This document shows, piece after piece, positions 7,762-16,357 of a stretch of DNA of 64,000 bases (position 1 is the stretch's first letter; the number at the start of each line of letters is the position of its first letter). The translations under genes and the position numbers were made by a program. The DNA is taken from contig NZ_BSDI01000032.1 in the NCBI RefSeq assembly GCF_027923225.1, forward strand, positions 62,001 to 126,000, given 5' to 3'. Source of the stretch: Phytohabitans aurantiacus. GTDB taxonomy: Bacteria; Actinomycetota; Actinomycetes; Mycobacteriales; Micromonosporaceae. The notes beneath the pieces were generated by a model that saw only the letters and a program-made list of their open reading frames with translations, was not told the DNA's origin and did not search any database.

Positions 7762-9098
7762 TCAAGGCTGAGCGGCTTGCCCGGAAGGTACAGGCCGAGG
7801 CGCGGGTGCCCGCGCTGTCCGTCGCGCTGCACCGCGCCGACCGTCCGTTGTGGCAGGTCCAGATCGGTGCGGCCGAGCCAGACAGCCAGTTCCGGATCGG
7901 GTCGGTCACCAAGACCTTCACATCGGTACTGGTCATGCAGTGCCGCGACGAGGGCCTGCTCGACCTCGATGACCCGATCGGGCGGCACCTCGACGTGCCG
8001 GCGCAGGGCGATCTGACGATACGGCGGCTGCTGTCGCACACCTCCGGCATCCAGCGCGAGCCCCACGGCGACGTGTGGGACACCCTCATCGCGCCCGACG
8101 CGGCGCAGATGCTCGCCGAGCTCGATCGCGTCGAGCGGGTGCTGCCGCCCGGCCGCCGGTACCACTACTCCAACCTCGGGCTGTCGCTGCTCGGGCACCT
8201 CGTCGGGCGGCTGCGCGGCGGCACCTGGGCCGAGGTACTCGCCGACCGCGTGCTGCGCCCGCTGGGCCTGACCGGCACCACTGTCGCGCCGACCGAGCGG
8301 GCGGTGACCGGGTACCTCGTCGACGCGTACTCGGATCACGCAAGGCCGGAGCCGCCGCTCGACGCGGGCGGCATCGGGCCGGCCTCCCAGCTCTGGAGCA
8401 CCGCGTCCGACATGGCGCGCTGGGCGGCGTTCCTGGCCGACCCGGCGGCGCTCGATCCCGACGCCGCGGTGCTGCGCCCGGCGACGCTCGACGAGATGCG
8501 CTGGCCGCTGACCACGACCGACGAGGCGCTGTGGATGGCCGGGTTCGGGCTGGGCCTGATCCTGGTCCCGCAGGGAGACCGGGTCACGCACGTCGGGCAC
8601 GACGGTGCGATGCCCGGCTTCATCGCCGGCGTGTACGGGCGGCGGGGCGGCGAGGGCACGGCGGCCGCGATGGGTGCCGCGGCGCTCGGTTCGTCGGGCA
8701 CCGCCGCCAAGATCTTCGAGCTGCCGCACCAGCTGCTCGCGACCGCCGCCGAAGACGACCCGGCGGACATCGCACCGTGGACGCCCGGCGAGCCGGTGCC
8801 CGAGGAGTACCGGTCGGTGCTGGGCCGCTGGTGGAGCGAGGGGTTCGAGTACGTCTTCTTCTGGCGGGACGGTGCGCTGCGCGGGCGCGGCGCGGACGAC
8901 CCCGCTGGCAAGCCACCGGCGGTGTTCGCGCCGGAGCCGGGCCAGCCGGATGTGCTGCGCACCGCCTCCGGGCGGGAGGCGGGCGAACTGCTGCGGCTGA
9001 CCCGGAACGGTGCCGGCGTGGTGGAGCGCATGCACTGGTCGACGTACCGCTTCACCCGCGTCCAGGAGACCTTCGAGGGTTTCTCCCCCTCAGCGTGA
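7758..9098 (+). CDS. Serine hydrolase, beta-lactamase/class C-like
   Basis: This 446-residue protein belongs to the penicillin-binding-protein-like serine hydrolases. The SxxK motif is SVTK (Ser49-Lys52), the second motif is YSN in RYHYSNLG, and HVGHDGAMPG serves as the third (HxG) motif. A C-terminal extension (about 330-446) follows the catalytic domain. No signal peptide is seen, so a cytosolic esterase or D-aminopeptidase-like role is as likely as beta-lactam hydrolysis. Its ATG overlaps the HIT stop (ATGA), which implies translational coupling. Its TGA stop lies in the first bases of the palindromic repeat at 9095-9148. Confidence 0.9.
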   Translation: MIKAERLARKVQAEARVPALSVALHRADRPLWQVQIGAAEPDSQFRIGSVTKTFTSVLVMQCRDEGLLDLDDPIGRHLDVPAQGDLTIRRLLSHTSGIQREPHGDVWDTLIAPDAAQMLAELDRVERVLPPGRRYHYSNLGLSLLGHLVGRLRGGTWAEVLADRVLRPLGLTGTTVAPTERAVTGYLVDAYSDHARPEPPLDAGGIGPASQLWSTASDMARWAAFLADPAALDPDAAVLRPATLDEMRWPLTTTDEALWMAGFGLGLILVPQGDRVTHVGHDGAMPGFIAGVYGRRGGEGTAAAMGAAALGSSGTAAKIFELPHQLLATAAEDDPADIAPWTPGEPVPEEYRSVLGRWWSEGFEYVFFWRDGALRGRGADDPAGKPPAVFAPEPGQPDVLRTASGREAGELLRLTRNGAGVVERMHWSTYRFTRVQETFEGFSPSA

Positions 9099-9148
9099 TC
9101 AGGGCGTCCCTCAAGTCGTCCTAACGACTTGAGGGACGCCCTGATCAC
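9095..9148. repeat. Family 1 palindrome, copy 1 (bidirectional terminator candidate)
   Basis: Perfect 25-nt arms (9095-9119 and 9124-9148) flank the tetraloop CCTA. The arm begins GTGATCAGGGCGTCCCTCAA. It sits between the convergent serine hydrolase and symporter genes. The terminal TGATCA supplies the hydrolase stop codon. Closely matching copies lie at 31025-31076 and 60920-60973. Confidence 0.9.
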
Positions 9149-9151
9149 GGG

Positions 9152-10834
9152 TTAGAGGGTGTGGCGGCCGCCGCCTGTCGGGGTGAACAGGGACTGGGAG
9201 GCCTGCTCGTGGGCGGTCTCTCCGTCGATCAGCTCGGTCATCCGGCGCAGCGTCGGGTCGCCCTCGTCGGCCACGTAGTCGTGCTCGCGGGTGCGGTCAC
9301 GCCCGTCCGGTACCCCGAGCGCCCGCAGCAGCGGCGTCGCGAGCGCGGCCACCACCAGGTTGGCCGCCAGCGCCACCACACCCACGTAGATCGTGCTGCG
9401 GGTGTCGAAGCCCACGTTGCTCAGCGGCCACGCGGACCCGCCGAAGTGTTCCCGGACGATGTTGCCGTCGGCGCCGCGCTGCGGGATCTGGTACAGCATC
9501 ACGAGGCCCGTGGTGAGCCCGCCGATGATGCCCGCGACCAGCGCCCACCGGTGCAGCCAGGCGGTGAAGAGCCCGATGGCGACCGCCGGCAGCGTCTGCA
9601 TGACGAAGACGCCGCCGATGAGCTGGAGGTCGATGGCGAACTGGGTGTTGAGCATCAGGATGCAGATCACCGCGCCGAACTTCATGGCCAGCGAGGTGAT
9701 CTTGCTGACCAGGGTCTCCTCGGCGGGGGTAGCCTGCGGGCGGATGAACTCCTTGTAGATGTCGCGGGTGAAGAGGTTCGCCGCGGCGATCGACATGATG
9801 GCGGCGGGCACCATCGCGCCCACCCCGATCGCGGCGAACGCCAGCCCCGCACTCCAGTCCGGGAAGTTCGCGTCGAACCACAGCGGCACGACCGTGTTGC
9901 GGTCACCGCCGATCGGCTGGATGTCGCTGAGGATCGCCGCGAAACCGACCAGCATCAGCACGCCGAGCGTCAGCGTGTACAGGGGCAGTACCGACAGGTT
10001 GCGGCGCAGCGTGGCCCGGTTGCGGGAGGCGAGCACGCCGGTCAGCGTGTGCGGGTACAGGAACAGCGCGACCGCCGATCCGATGGCCAGCGTGACGTAG
10101 TTGAGCTGGCTGCTGGAGGCCAGCAGGAGCCCGTCGGTCGTGCTCTCCGACGTGGCGTACTTCGTCTCCGCGACCCGGAAGACCGTCTCCCAGCCGCCGG
10201 AGTGCGAGGCCACGATCAGGAACGCCGCCAGCACCGTCCACAGCACCAGCGAGTCCTTGACGATCGAGATCAGCGCCGGCGCCCGCAGGCCGGAGTTGAA
10301 CGTGTACAGCGCGAGGACGATGAACGCGGCGGTGAGCGGCCACCCCTCCGGCAGCCCCATCACCTTGAACACCGCCTCGATGCCGATGAGCTGCAGCGCG
10401 ATGTACGGCATCGTGGCCAGGATGCCGGTCACGGCGACGCCGAGCGCGAGCGTCCGGGAGCCGAACCGGGCCCGGACGAACTCCGCCGGCGTCACGAACC
10501 CGTGCACGTGGCACACCGACCAGAAGCGGGCCAGTACCACGAAGAGCATCGGGTACACGATCACCAGGAACGGCATCGGGAAGAAGCCGGAGGCGCCGAC
10601 GCCGAAGACCAGCGTGGGCACCGCCACGAACGTGTAGGCGGTGTAGACGTCGCCGCTGAGGAGGAAGAAGGTGACCCAGTTGCCGAAGGCGCGGCCGCCG
10701 AGTCCCCACTCCTCGAGCGTGTGGATGTTGTCTGGGCGGCGCCATCGGGCGGCCCAGAAGCCCATGACGGTCACCAGACCAAACATGAACGCGAAGATCC
10801 AAAACTCGACCTGGTGGTCGGCGAATGTGGGCAT
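9152..10834 (-). CDS. Sodium/solute symporter (SSS family), monocarboxylate-type
   Basis: This 560-residue integral membrane transporter has about 13 hydrophobic helices and belongs to the SSS family (PutP/MctP-like). Visible features are an N-terminal out-facing helix, WGLGGRAFGNWVTFFLLSGDVYTAYTF in the Na+-site region, and the helix GVGAMVPAAIMSIAAANLFTRDIYKEF, typical of this family. A hydrophilic tail of about 60 residues follows the last helix. Acetate, pyruvate or related monocarboxylates are the best guess by family. The gene starts 4 nt after the DUF3311 gene, and such pairs are common in actinobacteria. Confidence 0.92.
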   Translation of the reverse strand: MPTFADHQVEFWIFAFMFGLVTVMGFWAARWRRPDNIHTLEEWGLGGRAFGNWVTFFLLSGDVYTAYTFVAVPTLVFGVGASGFFPMPFLVIVYPMLFVVLARFWSVCHVHGFVTPAEFVRARFGSRTLALGVAVTGILATMPYIALQLIGIEAVFKVMGLPEGWPLTAAFIVLALYTFNSGLRAPALISIVKDSLVLWTVLAAFLIVASHSGGWETVFRVAETKYATSESTTDGLLLASSSQLNYVTLAIGSAVALFLYPHTLTGVLASRNRATLRRNLSVLPLYTLTLGVLMLVGFAAILSDIQPIGGDRNTVVPLWFDANFPDWSAGLAFAAIGVGAMVPAAIMSIAAANLFTRDIYKEFIRPQATPAEETLVSKITSLAMKFGAVICILMLNTQFAIDLQLIGGVFVMQTLPAVAIGLFTAWLHRWALVAGIIGGLTTGLVMLYQIPQRGADGNIVREHFGGSAWPLSNVGFDTRSTIYVGVVALAANLVVAALATPLLRALGVPDGRDRTREHDYVADEGDPTLRRMTELIDGETAHEQASQSLFTPTGGGRHTL

Positions 10835-10838
10835 GTCC

Positions 10839-11156
10839 CTACTTGTCTTTGGTGGCGACGTGCACGATCGCGATGATCACCGAGGCTAGGAGGGCGAACG
10901 CGAGCTGGCACCAGTAGAAGAACGGCAGCCCCAGCAGCGTCGGCTCGATCCGGTTGTAGAGCGGCGTCAGGAGCGGCACGACGATCGGAATAAGAAGCAG
11001 CCAGTGCCACGGGCTTGAGTCGGCACGGCGCTGCGGGCGGACCGGTGTAGGCCGGCTCGCCTGGTATTCCGGCTTGTGGGGTGGCCACTGCCCGGGGCGG
11101 TTCGGCGGCCACGGGTGGCCCGGCGCGGCTCCGGGGGTACGGCGCTGCTCGGCCAC
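10839..11156 (-). CDS. DUF3311 small membrane protein, symporter partner
   Basis: This is a 105-residue protein with a Pro/Arg-rich cytosolic N-terminus and two membrane helices. The second part, YNRIEPTLLGLPFFYWCQLA, is the hallmark of DUF3311. I chose the GTG at 11156 because GGAGG lies 5 nt upstream; the longer frame to 11309 lacks such a site and has unlikely residues. It lies directly before the SSS symporter gene and is probably cotranscribed with it. By guilt by association it is an accessory subunit of the transporter. Confidence 0.85.
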   Translation of the reverse strand: MAEQRRTPGAAPGHPWPPNRPGQWPPHKPEYQASRPTPVRPQRRADSSPWHWLLLIPIVVPLLTPLYNRIEPTLLGLPFFYWCQLAFALLASVIIAIVHVATKDK

Positions 11157-11353
11157 AAGTGCCTCCGTAAGAGTGATTTGTCCAGGAGTGACGCAGGTCA
11201 CCGCTCGTGATACTGGAAAAGCGTCCGAGATCGCGAATCCACCGTTTGGTGGAGGTGGTATCCACCGAACGTTCTGAAAACATTTCGGTCGCCGTCCGTC
11301 ACCAAACATCCGTCCGAGCGGAAATGGGCGCGGTAGTGACGGCGTTAAGCCGA

Positions 11354-11359
11354 TAAGAT
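11354..11359 (+). promoter_or_regulatory. Possible -10 element for the phoH-era operon
   Basis: TAAGAT at 11354-11359 matches the actinobacterial -10 pattern TANNNT in the 280-bp divergent gap between DUF3311 and phoH. It would start transcription near 11366, giving a leader of about 70 nt before the ATG at 11437. No clear -35 is visible. Confidence 0.35.
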
Positions 11360-11436
11360 AAGGGGTACTTCAGCAGCACGCGATCCAGCCGTGCACAGAG
11401 ATGGAAGCGGGTGGCATTGGCCCACGGGCCAGACCT

Positions 11437-12483
11437 ATGACGACAGCATCCCCCACCGGGCAGACCCGCGTGCAGACCAAGATCACGGTTCCTGACTCGC
11501 AGATCATGGTGAACCTGCTCGGCGCCGGGGATGAGATCCTTCGGCTCGTCGAGCGGTCCCTGCGAAGCGATGTCCACGTCCGCGGCAACGAGATCACCAT
11601 TACCGGAGTGCCGGCCGACAACGCGCTGGCCGAGCGCCTGTTCACCGAGTTGCTCGAGCTGATCGAGAAGGGCGAGACACTGACCACCGACGCTGTGCGG
11701 CGTACCGTCGGCATGCTCGAGCAGGGCACGTCCGAGCGGCCCGCCGAGGTTCTCACGCTCAACATCCTGTCCCGGCGCGGCCGCACCATCCGGCCGAAGA
11801 CGCTGGGGCAGAAGCGCTACGTCGACGCGATCGACGGGCACACCATCGTGTTCGGCATCGGCCCGGCGGGTACCGGCAAGACGTACCTCGCGATGGCCAA
11901 GGCCGTGCAGGCGCTCCAGGCCAAGCAGGTCAACCGGATCATCCTGACCCGGCCGGCGGTCGAGGCCGGGGAGCGGCTCGGCTTTCTGCCCGGCACGCTG
12001 TACGAGAAGATCGACCCGTACCTGCGGCCGCTGTACGACGCGCTGCACGACATGCTCGACCCCGAGTCGATCCCGCGGCTGATGCAGGCGGGCACGATCG
12101 AGGTCGCGCCCCTGGCGTACATGCGTGGTCGCACGCTCAACGACGCGTTCATCATTCTCGACGAGGCGCAGAACACCACGCCCGAGCAGATGAAGATGTT
12201 CCTGACCCGGCTCGGCTTCGGCTCCAGGATCGTCGTGACCGGCGATGTCACCCAGGTCGACTTGCCGGGCGGCACCACCAGCGGGCTCAAGGTCGTCCGT
12301 GACATCCTGGAGGGCGTCGAAGACGTCCACTTCGCGCAGCTCTCCAGCTCTGACGTGGTGCGCCACCGGCTGGTCAGCGACATTGTCGACGCGTACGCCC
12401 GGTGGGACGCCGAGCGCGAGTCGAGTGGCCAGGGCGTGCACGCCGTGCCCGGACGCACCGCGCGCGCGGGCCGGCGTCGCTGA
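11437..12483 (+). CDS. phoH: PhoH family P-loop ATPase (PhoH-like, YbeZ type)
   Basis: This cytoplasmic ATPase of about 348 residues works with the RNase YbeY in RNA quality control. An N-terminal KH-like region precedes the P-loop GPAGTGKTYLA, the Walker B-like IILDEAQNTTPEQM and the sensor VVTGDVTQVDLP. The ATG at 11437 gives a conventional N-terminus (TTASPTGQTRVQTKI); an ATG at 11401 would add 12 residues. The family usually sits immediately before ybeY, as here (40 nt gap). Confidence 0.94.
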   Translation: MTTASPTGQTRVQTKITVPDSQIMVNLLGAGDEILRLVERSLRSDVHVRGNEITITGVPADNALAERLFTELLELIEKGETLTTDAVRRTVGMLEQGTSERPAEVLTLNILSRRGRTIRPKTLGQKRYVDAIDGHTIVFGIGPAGTGKTYLAMAKAVQALQAKQVNRIILTRPAVEAGERLGFLPGTLYEKIDPYLRPLYDALHDMLDPESIPRLMQAGTIEVAPLAYMRGRTLNDAFIILDEAQNTTPEQMKMFLTRLGFGSRIVVTGDVTQVDLPGGTTSGLKVVRDILEGVEDVHFAQLSSSDVVRHRLVSDIVDAYARWDAERESSGQGVHAVPGRTARAGRRR

Positions 12484-12523
12484 TTCGATCCGTGGAAAAG
12501 CCGTAAACCGGGAGAAAAGCGCG

Positions 12524-12988
12524 TTGTCCATCGAGATCGCCAACGAGTCCGGCATCAGCGTCGACACCGACGCGGTGCTGGCCGTCGCCAGGCACACCCT
12601 CGACGAGATGGGTGTCAACCCGCTCGCCGAGCTGTCCGTGTTGCTTGTCGACATCGAATACATGACCGAGCTGAACCATCGCTGGATGGGCAGCGACGGC
12701 CCGACCGATGTGCTCGCGTTCCCTATGGACGAGGGCAGCGTCGACCACGGCCCAGGTGAGGCCGGTTCCGGTGAGCCGGCCCTGCTCGGCGACATCGTGT
12801 TGTGCCCGGAGGTGGCGGCCAAGCAGGCGGCCACCGCCGGTCACTCCGCGGCCGACGAGCTGCACCTGCTGACCGTCCACGGCGCCCTGCACCTGCTCGG
12901 CTATGACCACGCCGAGCCGGAGGAGGAGCGGGAGATGTTCGCGCTGCAGGCTCGTCTGCTGTCCAGCTGGCGGGCCAGCCGGGCCTGA
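12524..12988 (+). CDS. ybeY: Endoribonuclease YbeY (rRNA maturation factor)
   Basis: This metal-dependent endoribonuclease of 154 residues acts in 16S rRNA 3'-end maturation and ribosome quality control. The zinc-binding signature HGALHLLGYDH lies near the C-terminus, preceded by PTDVLAFPMDEG. Typical YbeY length supports the TTG at 12524 (LSIEIANESG), with GGGAG about 9 nt upstream; the frame is open much further left but overlaps phoH. It sits between phoH and the CBS-domain gene. Confidence 0.93.
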   Translation: MSIEIANESGISVDTDAVLAVARHTLDEMGVNPLAELSVLLVDIEYMTELNHRWMGSDGPTDVLAFPMDEGSVDHGPGEAGSGEPALLGDIVLCPEVAAKQAATAGHSAADELHLLTVHGALHLLGYDHAEPEEEREMFALQARLLSSWRASRA

Positions 12989-12990
12989 CA

Positions 12991-14337
12991 ATGATTCTTG
13001 CGGAGGCCGCCGCGGCGGGTGGCTTACCAGACATCCAGCTCCTGCTGGCCGCCGCCGGGCTGGTCGTTCTCGCGGGCATCTTCGCGATGACCGACGCCGC
13101 GCTCGGCGCCGTCTCGCACGCGCGCGCCGCCGAGCTGGCCAGAGAAGGTGTACGCGGAGCGCGTGCCCTCCAGATCGTGGCGTCCGACGTCGTCCGGCAC
13201 CTCAACCTGCTGCTCCTGCTGCGGTTGCTCTGCGAGCTGACCGCCACCACGCTGGTCGCGCTGGTGGCGGTCGACACGTTCGACGCCGGCTGGACCGCCG
13301 CGCTGGTCACGGCGGGCGCGATGACGGTGGTCAGCTTCGTCGTCGTCGGAGTCGGCCCGCGCACGATCGGGCGCCAGCACGCGTACGCCGTCGGGCGCGC
13401 CACCGCCCCGCTGGTGCGCTGGCTGGGCCGCGCGCTCGGTCCGCTCGCGTCACTGCTGATCCTGATCGGCAACGCGGTGACACCCGGCCGCGGCTTCCGG
13501 GAGGGCCCGTTCGCCACCCAGGTGGAGCTGCGCGAGCTGGTCGACCTCGCCGAGCAGCGCGGCGTGGTGGAGCACGGCGAGCGGCAGATGATCCACTCGG
13601 TGTTCGCGCTGGGCGAGACCATCGCGCGCGAGGTCATGGTGCCGCGTACCGAGATGGTGTGGATCGAGTCGCACAAGTCGCTGCGGCAGGCGCTCGTGCT
13701 CTTCATGCGCTCCGGCTTCTCGCGCATCCCGGTGATAGGGGAGAGCGTCGACGACGTGCTCGGCATCCTGTACCTGAAGGACGTGGTGCGCCGCACCCAG
13801 AGCGGTGACCCGGCGGCCGAGGCGATGGCGGTCGCCGACCTGATGCGCGAGGCGACCTTCGTTCCCGAGTCCAAGCCGGTCGACGACCTGCTCTCCGAGA
13901 TGCAGGCCGCCCGCACGCACCTGGTGATCGTCGTCGACGAGTACGGCGGCACGGGCGGACTTGTCACGATCGAAGACATCCTGGAGGAGATCGTCGGCGA
14001 GATCACCGACGAGTACGACGTGGAGCGCCCGCCGGTCGAGCGGCTCGGCGACGGCGCGGTCCGCGTCACCGCCCGCCTGCCCGTCGAAGACCTCGGCGAG
14101 CTGTTCGACGTCGAGCTGCCCGCCGACGAGGTCGAGACCGTGGGAGGTCTGCTCGCACAGGCCCTGGGCCGCGTACCGATCCCGGGCGCGGAGGCTACGG
14201 TGGGCGGGCTGCGGCTCGTCGCCGAAGGCACCACGGGCAGGCGCAACCACATCGACTCCGTCCTCGTCCGCCGCGACCTCGATGTCGAGGTCCCGGCCGA
14301 AGTACCCGAACAGGAGAGGCAACCCGCAGATGCCTGA
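12991..14337 (+). CDS. CNNM/CorC-type membrane protein with CBS pair (hemolysin family)
   Basis: This 448-residue protein has an N-terminal DUF21 membrane domain (about three to four helices within residues 1-190). A CBS pair follows (about 210-340), with REVMVPRTEMVWIE and RIPVIGESVDDVLGILYLKD, then a C-terminal CorC/HlyC domain (VDEYGGTGGLVTIEDILEEIVGEI). Relatives are linked to magnesium or cobalt homeostasis, and the label hemolysin is historical. It starts 2 nt after ybeY and overlaps the next gene by 8 nt, so it is part of the phoH-era operon. Confidence 0.92.
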   Translation: MILAEAAAAGGLPDIQLLLAAAGLVVLAGIFAMTDAALGAVSHARAAELAREGVRGARALQIVASDVVRHLNLLLLLRLLCELTATTLVALVAVDTFDAGWTAALVTAGAMTVVSFVVVGVGPRTIGRQHAYAVGRATAPLVRWLGRALGPLASLLILIGNAVTPGRGFREGPFATQVELRELVDLAEQRGVVEHGERQMIHSVFALGETIAREVMVPRTEMVWIESHKSLRQALVLFMRSGFSRIPVIGESVDDVLGILYLKDVVRRTQSGDPAAEAMAVADLMREATFVPESKPVDDLLSEMQAARTHLVIVVDEYGGTGGLVTIEDILEEIVGEITDEYDVERPPVERLGDGAVRVTARLPVEDLGELFDVELPADEVETVGGLLAQALGRVPIPGAEATVGGLRLVAEGTTGRRNHIDSVLVRRDLDVEVPAEVPEQERQPADA

Positions 14338-14689
14338 GCCCACTGCTGCGCCCGCCGCGCTGGAGGCGGAAGACGCCAAGCTGGTCACGCTCGCCCGCGG
14401 CGCGCGGGCCCGGATAGGCGCCGTCGAGGGCGCCGCCGTGCGCGACCAGGACGGGCGCACGTACGCGGCGGCGAACGTGGCGCTGCCCTCGCTCACGCTC
14501 ACCGCGCTCCAGCTCGCCGTGGCGTCCGCCGTGGCCGCCGGTGCGACCCGGCTCGAGGCCGCGGCCGTGGTGACCGAGGCGTCCACTCTCGACGGTGCCG
14601 GTCACGCCGCCGTGCGCGACCTGGCCGCCGAGGCGCCCATCCACGTGGTGGCCCCCAGCGGCACCATCCTCGGCACGGTGACTTCGTGA
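14330..14689 (+). CDS. Cytidine deaminase-like protein lacking zinc ligands
   Basis: This 119-residue protein lies where actinobacterial genomes carry a cytidine-deaminase-like gene, between corC and era. Fold-level cues remain: GRTYAAANVALPSLTLTALQLAVASAVAAGATR resembles the substrate loop and first helix of cytidine deaminases. The (C/H)AE motif is replaced by residues around TALQLA, and no PCxxC is present, so catalytic zinc binding appears lost. It may be regulatory or structural. The start is ATG at 14330 with GGAGAGG upstream. It overlaps both neighbours. Confidence 0.75.
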   Translation: MPEPTAAPAALEAEDAKLVTLARGARARIGAVEGAAVRDQDGRTYAAANVALPSLTLTALQLAVASAVAAGATRLEAAAVVTEASTLDGAGHAAVRDLAAEAPIHVVAPSGTILGTVTS

Positions 14690-15564
14690 CGTACCGGGCG
14701 GGGTTTGCCTGCTTCGTCGGGCGGCCGAACGCCGGCAAGTCGACGCTGATGAACGCGATCATCGGGCAGAAGATCGCCATCACGTCAAACAAGCCGCAGA
14801 CGACCCGGCACGTCATCCGGGGGGTGCTGCACCGCCCCGAGGCACAGGTCGTACTCGTCGACACCCCCGGCCTGCACCGCCCGCGCACGCTGCTCGGCGA
14901 GCGCCTCAACGACCTCGTGCGGTCGACCTGGAGCGAGGTCGACGTGATCGGCCTGTGCATCCCGGCCGACGAGGCGATCGGCCGGGGCGACCGGTTCATC
15001 ACCGGCGAGCTTGCCGAGCTCAAGGCGTCCGTGCTCGCCGTGGTCACCAAGGCCGACCTGGTCGACAAGAAGCGGCTCGCCGAGCAGCTCGTCGCGGTCA
15101 GCGAGCTGGGCGAGTTCGCCGAGGTGGTGCCGGTCAGCGCCGTTTCGGGGTACCAGGTGGAGACGCTGATCGACGTGATCTCCGGGTACCTGCCCGAGTC
15201 ACCGCAGCTCTACCCCGACGACATGCTCACCGACGAGCCCGAGCAGGTGCTGATCGCCGAGCTGATCCGCGAGGCGGCGCTCGAGGGCGTCCGCGACGAG
15301 CTGCCGCACTCGATCGCCGTCGTGGTCGAGGAGATGATGCGCGAGGGCGCGCTCACCAAGATCTACGCCGACGTGTACGTGGAGCGGCAGAGCCAAAAGG
15401 CGATCGTGATCGGTGCGAGGGCCAGCCGGCTCAAAGAGGTCGGCACCCGTGCCCGCCACGAGATCGAGGGGCTGATCGGCGGCAAGGTGTACCTCGACCT
15501 GCACGTCCGGGTGGCCAAAGACTGGCAGCGCGATCCGAAGCAGCTTCGCAAGCTGGGCTTCTAA
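14686..15564 (+). CDS. era: GTPase Era
   Basis: This essential GTPase of 292 residues binds 16S rRNA and promotes 30S assembly. The G1 motif is GRPNAGKST, G2 includes PQTTRH, G3 is DTPG and G4 is TKAD (often NKxD in other families). The C-terminal KH domain includes VIGARASRLKEVGTRAR. The start is GTG at 14686, overlapping the stop of the deaminase-like gene (GTGA). In relatives recO follows closely; here about 10 kb of accessory genes intervene. Confidence 0.96.
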   Translation: MTYRAGFACFVGRPNAGKSTLMNAIIGQKIAITSNKPQTTRHVIRGVLHRPEAQVVLVDTPGLHRPRTLLGERLNDLVRSTWSEVDVIGLCIPADEAIGRGDRFITGELAELKASVLAVVTKADLVDKKRLAEQLVAVSELGEFAEVVPVSAVSGYQVETLIDVISGYLPESPQLYPDDMLTDEPEQVLIAELIREAALEGVRDELPHSIAVVVEEMMREGALTKIYADVYVERQSQKAIVIGARASRLKEVGTRARHEIEGLIGGKVYLDLHVRVAKDWQRDPKQLRKLGF

Positions 15565-16335
15565 ATGGGCGGGCGGCTACTCGTCACCGGCTCGGCCGGT
15601 CGCGTCGGCCGCCTGCTCCGGCCCCGGCTGGCCCGCCCCGGCCGCGAGCTGCGCCTGCTCGACCTGGCACCCCAGGAGCCGGCCACTCCCGGCGAGACGC
15701 TGATCGAAGGCGACCTGACCGACGCTGAGACGCTCGCGCGGGCGGTCGCCAATGTCGACGCGGTGCTGCACCTGGCGGCGTACCCGGTGGAGCGGAGCTG
15801 GGCGGACCTGCAGCGACTCAACGTGGATGGCACCCGCGCGGTGCTCGAAGCCGCGCGCGAAGCCGGCGTCCGCCGCGTGTTGCTGGCTTCGACCATCCAC
15901 GCCGCGGGTTTCTACCCGCGAAGTGACGTGCTGCCGGCGAGCGTGCCGGCCCGGCCAGACACGTACTACGGCTGGAGCAAGGCGGCGGTGGAGTCGCTCG
16001 GCAGCCTGTACGCCGACCGGTTCGGCATGAGAGTGTTCGCGCTGCGGCTCGGTGCCTGCTTCGCCCGGCCGCTGGGTGACCTGCTCGACGTGTGGCTCTC
16101 CCCGGACGACTGCGCCCGCCTGGTCGAGGCGTGCCTGGCCACCGACCGCACCGGTTACCGGGTGGTGTGGGGGATCAGCCGGAACACCCGCCGCTGGCTG
16201 TCGCTGGCCGAGGGCGAGGAGATCGGCTACCACCCGCGAGACGACGCGGAGGCGTACGCCGCGTCGCTGAACCCGGTCGACGGCGATCGGCTCGGCGGCT
16301 TCTTCTGCGACCACCCCTTAGGCGACCCCCTCTAA
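15565..16335 (+). CDS. NAD-dependent epimerase/dehydratase, uronate dehydrogenase-like
   Basis: This 256-residue extended-SDR protein has the nucleotide loop TGSAGRVGRLL, DAVLHLAAYP, the serine strand LLASTIHAAGF and the catalytic pair in YYGWSKAAVE. Size and motif layout resemble hexuronate dehydrogenase-type NAD-dependent enzymes more than sugar epimerases of 310-330 residues. The ATG starts at the base after the era stop, so it is probably cotranscribed. Its TAA and the TAA of the convergent ATPase gene form the ends of a TAACGC/GCGTTA inverted repeat. The substrate is inferred, not shown. Confidence 0.85.
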   Translation: MGGRLLVTGSAGRVGRLLRPRLARPGRELRLLDLAPQEPATPGETLIEGDLTDAETLARAVANVDAVLHLAAYPVERSWADLQRLNVDGTRAVLEAAREAGVRRVLLASTIHAAGFYPRSDVLPASVPARPDTYYGWSKAAVESLGSLYADRFGMRVFALRLGACFARPLGDLLDVWLSPDDCARLVEACLATDRTGYRVVWGISRNTRRWLSLAEGEEIGYHPRDDAEAYAASLNPVDGDRLGGFFCDHPLGDPL

Positions 16336-16357
16336 CGCCCCCGCCCCGCCGCGTTAG
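16332..16357. terminator. Short inverted repeat between convergent genes
   Basis: CTAACGC (16332-16338) and GCGTTAG (16351-16357) form a 7-bp stem around a C/G-rich loop. It contains the stop codons of both convergent genes (TAA at 16333-16335 and its counterpart at 16354-16356). It may act as a small bidirectional terminator. Confidence 0.4.

Noticed and set aside
9095..9148. Inverted repeat considered as an insertion-sequence end or attachment site
   Set aside because: No transposase or integrase gene and no target-site duplication was seen; the placement between convergent genes fits a terminator or REP-like element better.
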